NCBI GenBank assembly: GCA_023417665.1
Contig: JAEZFA010000155.1
Coordinates: 1-32,800, forward strand
Source of the DNA: Pseudomonadota bacterium
Lineage (GTDB): Bacteria > Pseudomonadota > Alphaproteobacteria > Rhizobiales > Xanthobacteraceae
DNA: 32,800 nucleotides
Reading direction: 5' to 3'
In this document: positions 22,458-29,407 of the stretch, piece by piece
How the letters are laid out: each line of letters starts with the position of its first letter
How positions within the stretch are numbered: position 1 is the stretch's first letter
Position numbers and translations under genes: made by a program
Notes under the pieces: model-generated
What the model was told of the DNA's origin: nothing
The model's input: only the letters and a program-made list of their open reading frames with translations
Database searches by the model: none

Positions 22458-23219
22458 ATGGACGTAAAAGGTCATGCCGCGCTCGTCACGGGCGGAGGCT
22501 CTGGTTTGGGTGCGGCAACCGCTTCGGCACTCGCTGCCGCAGGCGCGAAGGTTGCGCTGCTGGATGTCAATCTGGATGCCGCGAAGGCGCACGCCGAAAA
22601 GATCGGCGGCATCGCCATCAAGTGCGATGTTGCGGACTCCGACAGCGCGACCGCTGCCGTGAAAGAAGCGCACGATAAACATGGCGTCGCCCGCGTGCTG
22701 ATCAATTGCGCCGGCATCGGCACGCCGAAGAAAATCCTGGGCCGCGAAGGGCCGCAGGCACTTTCGGATTTCGAACGCATCATCCGCGTGAACCTGATCG
22801 GTTCGTTCAACGTGCTGCGTCTGTTTGCTGCCGACCTGCAGAACGCCGAAGCGCTGGCCGACGGCGAGCGCGGCGTCTGCATTTCGACCGCCTCGGTTGC
22901 GGCCTATGAAGGTCAGATCGGGCAGGCGGCTTATGCGGCGTCAAAAGGCGGCATCGTCGGCCTGACGCTTCCCGCCGCGCGCGAACTCGCGACCTTCGGC
23001 ATCCGCGTGCTTGCGATTGCGCCCGGTATTTTCCTCACGCCCATGCTGCTCGGCCTTTCGGAGGAAGTGCAGCGCTCGCTTGCGGCTTCCGTGCCGTTTC
23101 CGAAACTTCTCGGCAAGCCGGAGCAATATGCCTCGCTTGCGATGGAAATGGTCCGCAACACCTATCTCAACGGCGAGGTCGTCCGCATCGACGGTTCGCT
23201 CCGCATGGCGCCCAAATGA
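22458..23219 (+). CDS. SDR 3-hydroxyacyl-CoA dehydrogenase
   Basis: This 253-residue short-chain dehydrogenase is like type II 3-hydroxyacyl-CoA dehydrogenase (HSD17B10-type). The cofactor motif is TGGGSGLG (11-18), followed by NCAG, and the active site is Ser146, Tyr159 and Lys163 (YAASK). The HSD10-like landmarks LINCAGIGTPKKILGREG and PGIFLTPML support the assignment. Asp37 at the end of the second strand (ALLDVN) predicts NAD rather than NADP. It begins one base after the thiolase stop. It would oxidise the 3-hydroxyacyl-CoA made by the crotonase before thiolysis. Confidence 0.92.
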   Translation: MDVKGHAALVTGGGSGLGAATASALAAAGAKVALLDVNLDAAKAHAEKIGGIAIKCDVADSDSATAAVKEAHDKHGVARVLINCAGIGTPKKILGREGPQALSDFERIIRVNLIGSFNVLRLFAADLQNAEALADGERGVCISTASVAAYEGQIGQAAYAASKGGIVGLTLPAARELATFGIRVLAIAPGIFLTPMLLGLSEEVQRSLAASVPFPKLLGKPEQYASLAMEMVRNTYLNGEVVRIDGSLRMAPK

Positions 23220-23246
23220 AGCTGAATAAGTGAAGGCAAGCGCGTA

Positions 23247-23684
23247 ATGTTCGTCAATCGCCGCGCGGTTCGCATTGAATGGGGCGACTGCGATCCCGCC
23301 GGGATCGTGTTCTATCCCCGCTATTTCGCGATGTTCGACCATTCGACCGCGATGCTGCTCGAGGCCGCGACCGGCTACACGAAATATCAGATGACCAAGG
23401 TCTATGATTTTGTCGGCTTTCCCATGGTCGATACCGGCGCGAAGTTGTTTATCCCGTCGAAGTTCGGCGACGACATCGTGATCGAATCCACGATTTCGGA
23501 ACTCGGAAAATCGAGCTTCAATATTTCGCACAAAGTCTGGAAGGGCGACCAGCTTGCCATCGAGGCGCATGAGAAGCGCGTCTGGGTCGGCAAGCATCCC
23601 GAAGATCCCGCACGGATCAAGTCGAAGCCGATACCGGATGAGGTTGCAGACAAGCTGCGCGGCAAGAAGACGGTCGAAGTCTAG
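23247..23684 (+). CDS. 4-hydroxybenzoyl-CoA thioesterase-type hotdog protein
   Basis: This 145-residue hotdog-fold thioesterase is like 4-hydroxybenzoyl-CoA thioesterase. The catalytic Asp16 sits in EWGDCDPAGIVFYPRYFAMFD, the family signature. The length is typical. It closes the operon and would free the aromatic acid, for instance 4-hydroxybenzoate or vanillate, from the aroyl-CoA released by the thiolase. The ATG at 23247 has GAAGG upstream. Its TAG stop interlocks with the stop of the convergent MarR gene in a shared CTAG. Confidence 0.9.
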   Translation: MFVNRRAVRIEWGDCDPAGIVFYPRYFAMFDHSTAMLLEAATGYTKYQMTKVYDFVGFPMVDTGAKLFIPSKFGDDIVIESTISELGKSSFNISHKVWKGDQLAIEAHEKRVWVGKHPEDPARIKSKPIPDEVADKLRGKKTVEV

Positions 23685-24190
23685 TCTTCTTCGCCTTCGC
23701 TGCCGGGGCCGACCGCTTCGATGACGCCATGCAGGAGCTTCAAGAGCTCCCGCCGGCCGTCTTCGCCGATGATGCCGGACAGCCGTTTCTCGTGCGCGTC
23801 GGATCGCGCGCGTAATTCCCTCATCAGGCTTTCGCCCTTGTCGGTCAGCCGCAGCGCATAGGAGCGCCGGTCGGTCGCGACCGCTTCGCGGCGCGCGAGT
23901 CCGCGCCGCTCCAGCGCATCGAGGATGGCGACGAGGTTCGCGCGCTTGATGCCGAGCGCTTCGGATACCTGTGCCTGCTTCAGGCCGGGATTGCGGTCGA
24001 TGACGGTAAGCACCGCGTATTGCACGGGGCGCACGCCAAGGTCGTCGAAGAAACGCAAAAAGTCGTTGAACGCGGCGAACTGCGCGCGGCGCAGCATATA
24101 GCCGGAAAGCACGGGCAATTCCCCGAGGTCGAGCTTCTCGCCGCTACGCGCGCCGGCTTCGTTTGCAATTGCCGGCTTGCCGTTTGCCAT
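23681..24190 (-). CDS. MarR-family regulator of the phenylpropenoate operon
   Basis: This 169-residue MarR regulator has its winged helix-turn-helix in the middle: VRPVQYAVLTVIDRNPGLKQ, the recognition region ALGIKRANLVAILDALERRGL and the wing EAVATDRRSYALRLTDKG. A long N-terminal leader (MANGKPAIANEAGARSG) precedes it. I chose the ATG at 24190 because homology starts soon after and the upstream frame is noncoding in character. Convergence with the operon it faces, and the palindrome at the operon's promoter, suggest it represses that operon and is released by a CoA thioester, as CouR and FerR are; that comparison is inference. Confidence 0.9.
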   Translation of the reverse strand: MANGKPAIANEAGARSGEKLDLGELPVLSGYMLRRAQFAAFNDFLRFFDDLGVRPVQYAVLTVIDRNPGLKQAQVSEALGIKRANLVAILDALERRGLARREAVATDRRSYALRLTDKGESLMRELRARSDAHEKRLSGIIGEDGRRELLKLLHGVIEAVGPGSEGEED

Positions 24191-24214
24191 CGGTCCGTTC
24201 TCGAAAAGCGAACA

Positions 24215-24236
24215 GGGCGGCGTTTTCCCGCCGCCC
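24215..24236 (-). terminator. Terminator-like hairpin after the MetE-like gene
   Basis: An 8-bp GC stem (GGGCGGCG with CGCCGCCC) has a six-base loop and starts 8 bases beyond the MetE-like stop. Leftward it lacks a clear T-run (TGTTCGC); rightward it is followed by TTAT. Termination strength is uncertain. Confidence 0.5.
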
Positions 24237-24243
24237 TTATCCG

Positions 24244-25350
24244 TCAGATGCCCCAAACTTCCTTGGAGATATCGACGATGAGCTTGAACTTCGCCCACTG
24301 CTCGTCCTCGGTCAGCACGTTGCCTTCTTCGGTCGAAGCGAAGCCGCATTGCGGCGACAGGCAAAGCTGGTCGAGCGCGACAAATTTCGTCGCTTCGTCG
24401 ATGCGGCGCTTGATCGAATCCTTGCTCTCAAGCTCGCCGGTCTTCGAGGTGATGAGGCCGATCACGATCTGCTTCTTGCCCTTCGGCACGAAACGCAGCG
24501 GCTCAAAGCCGCCGGAGCGGTCGTTGTCGTATTCGAGGAAGTAGCCGTCGTAATTCACTTCCTGGAACAGGCGCTCCGCAACCGGCTCGTAGCCGCCTTC
24601 TGAAACCCAGGTCGAACGGAAGTTGCCGCGGCAGACATGGGTCGTGATGGTCATGTCTGCGGGCTTGTTCGCAAGCGCCTGGTTGATCGTGCGCGCGTAC
24701 CACATCGGCAGCTTTTCCGGGTCGTCGCCGCGTTCCTTCGCGCCCTGCATTTCCTTGGCGGAGCACAGATAGGCCCAGACGGTGTCGTCGAGTTGCAGAT
24801 AACGGCAACCCGCGTCGTAAAACGCCTTCACAGCCTTGTTGTAAGCCATGCCCAGATCATTGAAGAACTGGTCGAGATCCGGATAGATCTTGTCGGAGAT
24901 GCCCTTGCGGCCGCCGCGGAAGTGCAGCACCGACGGCGCCGGGATCGTCATCTTCGCGGTTTCTTTGGTGTTGGCTTTGAGAAACTTGAAGTGCTCGATC
25001 ATCGGGTGCGTCGAGAAGTCGATCTTGCCGACTACGCGCACGCTTTCGGCGCGCGTCTGCACGCCGGCGAACTGGATGCCTTGGCTCGCCTGATAGCCTT
25101 CGACGCCGTCGAGTTTCTTCAGGAAGTCGAAGTGCCACCACGAGCGGCGGAATTCGCCGTCGGTGATGCTCTTCAGGCCGACTTCTTCCTGCTTCTTGAT
25201 GATCTTGATGATCTCGGCGTCTTCGACGGCTTTGAGTGCGGCGTCGTCGATCTCGCCTTTTTCACGCTTGGCGCGCGCTTCCTTGAGCGGTGCCGTGCGC
25301 AGGATGCTGCCGACCTGGTCGGCGCGGAACGGGGGCGTTGTCCTCTGCAT
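24244..25350 (-). CDS. MetE C-terminal-like methyltransferase
   Basis: This 368-residue protein has the barrel of cobalamin-independent methionine synthase (UROD/MetE superfamily) without the MetE N-terminal half. The zinc site is complete: His238 and Cys240 (THVCRGN), Glu273 (LEYDND) and Cys335 (LSPQCGF). Such short homologues (YxjG/YxjH type) carry methyl from a donor other than the polyglutamyl folate used by MetE, or demethylate small substrates; the exact reaction is usually unknown. The ATG at 25350 has AGGA ten bases upstream. It stands alone, 144 bases after the DapA-like gene. A role in methyl transfer from aromatic methoxyl groups would suit the surroundings but is speculation. Confidence 0.88.
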   Translation of the reverse strand: MQRTTPPFRADQVGSILRTAPLKEARAKREKGEIDDAALKAVEDAEIIKIIKKQEEVGLKSITDGEFRRSWWHFDFLKKLDGVEGYQASQGIQFAGVQTRAESVRVVGKIDFSTHPMIEHFKFLKANTKETAKMTIPAPSVLHFRGGRKGISDKIYPDLDQFFNDLGMAYNKAVKAFYDAGCRYLQLDDTVWAYLCSAKEMQGAKERGDDPEKLPMWYARTINQALANKPADMTITTHVCRGNFRSTWVSEGGYEPVAERLFQEVNYDGYFLEYDNDRSGGFEPLRFVPKGKKQIVIGLITSKTGELESKDSIKRRIDEATKFVALDQLCLSPQCGFASTEEGNVLTEDEQWAKFKLIVDISKEVWGI

Positions 25351-25461
25351 GGTAGTTATGTCCTATTACATTTTTCTTCTGGGCCGGTTCTAGCGCAAGT
25401 CCGCGGCCGCGCAAACATGCGCCGCGACATGAGAAAGCGGCGGGCCCGGAACCCCGAAACA

Positions 25462-25481
25462 GGCCTGCCCACGGGCGGGCC
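25462..25481 (-). terminator. Weak hairpin after the DapA-like gene
   Basis: A short GC-rich hairpin (GGCCTGCCC with GGGCGGGCC, one G-U pair, very tight loop) lies 13 bases beyond the stop. Leftward it is followed by TGTTTC. It may terminate transcription, but the call is weak. Confidence 0.35.
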
Positions 25482-25494
25482 ACCGTGGTCAACG

Positions 25495-26379
25495 CTAGAG
25501 GACGGCGAGCCCGGCGCGCAGTTCGGCGGTTTGCTGCTCGGTCAGCGCGGTCAAGGGCGGGCGCAGCCGGTGCCAGCCTTTATGTTTGTGCTGGTCGGCA
25601 AGTGTCGCCTTGACCGCTGCAATCAGCGGGAAGGAGGCGATCAGCGAACGGATCGCGCTCGCGCGCTTGTTCATCGCCGCCGCGTCCGCGGTCTGCCATC
25701 CGTCATAGAGCGCACGGATTTCCTTCACATGGGTATTGGCGGTCGCCGAGATGCAGCCCGCGGCACCCTTGCCGAGCGCATCGACCATGAGCGATTCCGA
25801 GGATGGAAAGATCGCAAATCCCGGAAACTTCTCGAGCAGCGTGTTCAGGTATTTCGCATCACCCGAAGAATCCTTGATGCCGACGATGACGTCCGGAAAT
25901 GCGGCGCGCAGTTTCGCGATCAGTTCCGGTGACCAGACGAGCCCCGTCTGTTGCGGGAAGTTATAGAGATAGAGCCGCAGGCGCTGCGAGTTCACCCGCG
26001 CGATCACTTCGGAGACGAATTCGAACAGACCTTCGTCGGCAACGCCCTTGTAGTAGAACGGCGGCAAGAGCAGCGAACCCTTCACGCCGAGTTCGGCTGC
26101 GTGCGCCGTAAGCTTCACGGCGTCCCCGAAAGAAGCCGCGCCGGTGCCGGGAAGAAGCTGCGAGGGATTGATGCCGGAAGCGATCAGCTTTTCGAGCAGC
26201 TCTTTGCGCTCCGTGAAGTCCAGCGAATTGGCTTCGCTGGTGGTGCCGAGCACGGCGAGCCCATGCGCGCCATCGCGCAGCAATTCGTGACAGAACGCGA
26301 GATAGCGCTCGGTGTCGATGGAAAGGTCTTCGCGAAACGGCGTCGCCGCCGGCGGCCAGATACCGGTTGCAGTAGTCAT
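25495..26379 (-). CDS. DapA-family (DHDPS/NAL) lyase or aldolase
   Basis: This 294-residue class I aldolase-superfamily enzyme has the Schiff-base Lys169 (GIKDSSGD), the catalytic Tyr139 (YLYNFPQQTG) and the carboxylate-binding motif GTTSE (45-49). The length is typical. It is not obviously the biosynthetic dihydrodipicolinate synthase: it has IWPPAATPF at the start, and the surrounding genes are catabolic. Relatives act on pyruvate-derived adducts of sugar acids or other keto acids. The ATG at 26379 starts the conserved region. The secreted amidohydrolase lies 20 bases upstream in the same direction, so the two probably share a transcript. Substrate unknown. Confidence 0.88.
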   Translation of the reverse strand: MTTATGIWPPAATPFREDLSIDTERYLAFCHELLRDGAHGLAVLGTTSEANSLDFTERKELLEKLIASGINPSQLLPGTGAASFGDAVKLTAHAAELGVKGSLLLPPFYYKGVADEGLFEFVSEVIARVNSQRLRLYLYNFPQQTGLVWSPELIAKLRAAFPDVIVGIKDSSGDAKYLNTLLEKFPGFAIFPSSESLMVDALGKGAAGCISATANTHVKEIRALYDGWQTADAAAMNKRASAIRSLIASFPLIAAVKATLADQHKHKGWHRLRPPLTALTEQQTAELRAGLAVL

Positions 26380-26399
26380 ATTTCCTGATCTCTAGGTGC

Positions 26400-27257
26400 T
26401 TACTTCGTTGCCGGACGGAACATTCGCTCCGCATTGCCGAAGGCAATACGCGCTGCATGCTCCTTCGGCAACTGTCCGAGCCATGCGCGGTAAGTCGCGA
26501 TCAGGCTGTCGTATTGCAGCCAGCGCGGAGTGATCCAGGTATCCGTGCCGAGCAGGAAGCGGTCGGAATGGCTGGTGAAAAGGTCGCGGAAGCCGTCGGT
26601 CAGTGTGCCATCGCTTCCGGTAATGCCGCCGCGGAAAGAAAGCTCCGCCATCAGCGAGGGATACTTCTCGAGCAGGGCCTTCACTTCCGCCGCCGGCGTG
26701 GAGAACCCGGTATGGGCCCAGATGATGCGCGCCCGCTTGTCGTGGGAGTAGAGAAGTTCAAGCGCTTCGACGTCGCAATGCGCGTGAATATAGAGGTCGT
26801 TCTCGACCGCAAACTTCACGAGCTTGGCGGCGCCTTCCGTCGCCGCGGCCTTGCCGTAGATGTGAAACTCGCCGACGCCGCGGTAGTAGCCGCGCTTGAA
26901 CTCGTCGCGTGTCATTTCAAAGATGGAATCATCCTTGAACCAGGTCGGGATGTCCGCGCGCGTCTTGTACTGGCGGATGAAGGGTACGACCCAGATTTCG
27001 CTCTGCTTTGCTTCCATCAGCGCGACGGTGCCGGTGTTCGGCCGGCTGGTTGCGAGAATGCCGCGCACGTTGTTCTTCTTCAGAAGTGCGAAGACCTGCT
27101 CGACGTTGTAGTGCGGGGTCGGCTCCCAGTTGTAATGCAGATGCGCGTCGAAGATCGGGCCGTCATAGGGCGCCTGCGCCCGCGCCGGGAGTGCGAAGGC
27201 CGCGAAGCAAGCCAAAACGCAAAGAAGGATAGTCCGAGGAAAGCGAGCCATGCGCAT
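26400..27257 (-). CDS. Secreted amidohydrolase-superfamily protein
   Basis: This 285-residue protein has a Sec signal peptide (MARFPRTILLCVLACF, cleavage after ARA near residue 27) and a TIM-barrel amidohydrolase domain. Metal-site motifs are FDAHLHYN (HxH) at the barrel start, IHAHCD, WAHTGFS and GTDTW at the end. It would act in the periplasm. The start may be ATG 27257 or the ATG two codons later (27251); neither has a strong ribosome site. The frame is open far upstream through mobB as its shadow. It is the first gene of a pair with the DapA-like gene. A lactone, amide or acid decarboxylation substrate cannot be chosen from sequence. Periplasmic location is unusual for this group. Confidence 0.85.
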   Translation of the reverse strand: MRMARFPRTILLCVLACFAAFALPARAQAPYDGPIFDAHLHYNWEPTPHYNVEQVFALLKKNNVRGILATSRPNTGTVALMEAKQSEIWVVPFIRQYKTRADIPTWFKDDSIFEMTRDEFKRGYYRGVGEFHIYGKAAATEGAAKLVKFAVENDLYIHAHCDVEALELLYSHDKRARIIWAHTGFSTPAAEVKALLEKYPSLMAELSFRGGITGSDGTLTDGFRDLFTSHSDRFLLGTDTWITPRWLQYDSLIATYRAWLGQLPKEHAARIAFGNAERMFRPATK

Positions 27258-27356
27258 TCTTGCCCAGGAGAACGACCGCCCGGACACTGACCGAGTTTTA
27301 ACAGGCGTCAAGAGGCCGCTTTGGGCGGAACGCGCCGGGCCTGCTATAGCTTGCAC

Positions 27357-27884
27357 ATGCGCATAATCGGACTGGCCGGATGGAGCGGGGCGGGCAAGAC
27401 CACATTGGTCACGAAGCTCATTCCGCTGTTGCTCTCGCGGGGCCTGCGCGTATCGACCGTGAAGCACGCCCATAAGGGCTTCGACATCGACCTGCCGGGC
27501 AAGGATTCCCATCGTCACCGGACGGCGGGGGCGACCGAAGTGTTCGTCGCTTCCGGCGTGCGCTGGGCGCTGGTGCACGAACTGCGCGCCGAACCCGAAC
27601 CCGATCTCGTCGACATCATTCCGATGATGGCGCCGGTCGATCTTCTGATCGTCGAGGGGTTCAAGCGGCACCGGCATCCGAAGATCGAGATTTACCGGCA
27701 GGAAGTCGGCAAGCCGCTGCTGCATCCCGAGGATGATTATATCGTGGCGGTCGCGTCCGACGTGCCGCTGCCCAACGCGCCGATACCCGTCATTGCGCTT
27801 GAAGATGTCGAGAAGATTACCGACGCAATTCTTGCGGAAGCGATGCCGGCCGAGCGGCTGAAGCCGCTGCCGCCGAAAGACTGA
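27357..27884 (+). CDS. mobB: Molybdopterin-guanine dinucleotide biosynthesis protein MobB
   Basis: This 175-residue P-loop GTPase, MobB, assists MobA in forming the molybdenum guanine dinucleotide cofactor. The Walker A motif is GWSGAGKTTL (8-17), and later family features are VSTVKHAHKGFDID, DSHRHRTAGA and LLIVEGFKRHRHPKIE. The length fits. I chose the ATG at 27357, where homology starts. No ribosome-binding site precedes it. Instead TTGGGC (27321-27326) and TATAGC (27345-27350), 18 bases apart, put transcription start at or next to the ATG, so the message may be leaderless. No other Mo-cofactor gene is in view. It converges on iorB with three bases between stops. Confidence 0.93.
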   Translation: MRIIGLAGWSGAGKTTLVTKLIPLLLSRGLRVSTVKHAHKGFDIDLPGKDSHRHRTAGATEVFVASGVRWALVHELRAEPEPDLVDIIPMMAPVDLLIVEGFKRHRHPKIEIYRQEVGKPLLHPEDDYIVAVASDVPLPNAPIPVIALEDVEKITDAILAEAMPAERLKPLPPKD

Positions 27885-27887
27885 GCG

Positions 27888-29402
27888 TTATTCAGCGGCG
27901 ATCTGCTGAGGATGCGGCAGCGCGCGTAGCGACGTGATCAACGCACCGAGCGGCTTGCCATCCGGGTCCTTCATCGCCGCGATCCGCGCCTGTGTCACGG
28001 CGTCGGCGAACTGTTCCCGCGGCATCTTGTTGGTAAGGAACGGCTCGATCACGAAATTGGCGATCGTGGTCCAGTTCTTCAGACCGCGCTTCATCGTGTC
28101 GCCGTAGCCTTTGACGAGTGTTGCCGTCGCCACCACGGCCTTGGCCGCTTCCGGATCGATGTGCAGCGACCGCTCGACCAGATCGAGCCAGCGCTCGGTC
28201 CATTCCCGCTCCTCGGCAAAGCGCAAGGTACGCGGACGCCACCAGCGCAAACCCGCAAGCAGCCGCAACCGCAGGAAGCCGAACAGGCTCGTCGTGCTCA
28301 CTTTCATCTTGAAGGAGCGTTCGCTCCAGCCGCGCTTCTCGATCCAGCCGAGCACGCGACGCGCGAGCTTCGGCGGCAGCATCGAGAAAATTTCTTCCGG
28401 TCCCGGCTTCATGAATTCCGAAACGCGGATCAGCGCATCCTCGCCGGTTCCTGATTCCCGCCGCAGACGTTCGATACGCCCGTCACGGATTTTCAGTTGC
28501 GCGACCCGGATCGTGTCTTCGAAGGACATGCGTACCGCAAGCAGTCGCGCCAATTCCCGCAGCAAGGCGGCATCCGCCTGCTTGTGCTTGGCGAAGCGGG
28601 CGAGCCGATCGAGATAAAGGCGCGCATAGCCTTCGTTCTGGTAATCCGTAAGACGCCGCACGCCTTCGAGTACGATCCCGGCGGCCTCGCGCGGCAGGGT
28701 CTGGATTGCCTGCGCCTCAAGCTGGTTCTCTGCGCTGATCCGTACCGGAGCCGGCGCCGCCGGGACGGGCGTTTGCAAGTCTCCCGATGCGAGCGCAAAG
28801 CCGGCTTCGAAGCCGCGCAGGTTCGCGTCCACCGCCTTGCCTTCGGCGCGGATCGCCGCGCGAAAATATTCGGCGTCGATCGGAAGCGCGTTCGATCCGG
28901 CGAGCGCACCAAGCATCACCGCATTGAGCTGGCTGCCCGCGTTACGCGCGGTCGTCGCGAGATCGGCGAGCAGCGCCGATTTCGAGAACTTGCGCAGGAC
29001 CTCCTGCAGCTTTGCGGGATCTGCGCGTCCGTCGCCCATCGCCGACTTCTCGTCCACCGTATAGACGCGATGCGTGGAGGCGATCAGGTGCGTGCGGGAC
29101 GGCGTTACGCTTCCCGCCTGCACCGCGCGCGTCGTTTCCAGCAACTCGCTCGCGAGCATGACATCGACTTCGCCCGGCGCGGGGTTGAGGGCGAGCACGG
29201 GCTTTCCGCCATTCGCATCGCCGGGCGCAATCTCGAGATAGTATGTCGTCGCGCCGGTGCGTTGCGCCACGCCGGGAATGGACGTGCGCTGTGGAACGTG
29301 CCCCGCGGCGACCGCTGCATTCGTGATCCATGACGCCAGCACGCCGCCGCCTTCGCCGCCAAGCGCGGCGATCAAGAGGCGAACGGGGCGAGCCTCGGTC
29401 AT
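27888..29402 (-). CDS. iorB: Indolepyruvate oxidoreductase subunit beta, extended
   Basis: This 504-residue protein has an N-terminal gamma-type oxidoreductase domain of about 190 residues (LLIAALGGEGGGVLASWI, then PGVAQRTGATTYYLE and LNPAPGEVDVMLASELLE), equal to archaeal IorB. A further 300 residues or so, rich in Arg and helical in character, resemble the C-terminal region of the long fused bacterial arylpyruvate oxidoreductases. With IorA it would oxidatively decarboxylate indolepyruvate or other arylpyruvates to aryl-acetyl-CoA, reducing ferredoxin. The ATG at 29402 is five bases after the iorA stop. Upstream open frame shows no homology. The role of the extension is not known to me. Confidence 0.9.
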   Translation of the reverse strand: MTEARPVRLLIAALGGEGGGVLASWITNAAVAAGHVPQRTSIPGVAQRTGATTYYLEIAPGDANGGKPVLALNPAPGEVDVMLASELLETTRAVQAGSVTPSRTHLIASTHRVYTVDEKSAMGDGRADPAKLQEVLRKFSKSALLADLATTARNAGSQLNAVMLGALAGSNALPIDAEYFRAAIRAEGKAVDANLRGFEAGFALASGDLQTPVPAAPAPVRISAENQLEAQAIQTLPREAAGIVLEGVRRLTDYQNEGYARLYLDRLARFAKHKQADAALLRELARLLAVRMSFEDTIRVAQLKIRDGRIERLRRESGTGEDALIRVSEFMKPGPEEIFSMLPPKLARRVLGWIEKRGWSERSFKMKVSTTSLFGFLRLRLLAGLRWWRPRTLRFAEEREWTERWLDLVERSLHIDPEAAKAVVATATLVKGYGDTMKRGLKNWTTIANFVIEPFLTNKMPREQFADAVTQARIAAMKDPDGKPLGALITSLRALPHPQQIAAE

Positions 29403-29407
29403 TGCAT

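Noticed and set aside
24637..25932. 431-codon open frame spanning the MetE-like and DapA-like genes
   Set aside because: It is antisense to two recognised genes and the gap between them, with no homology visible.
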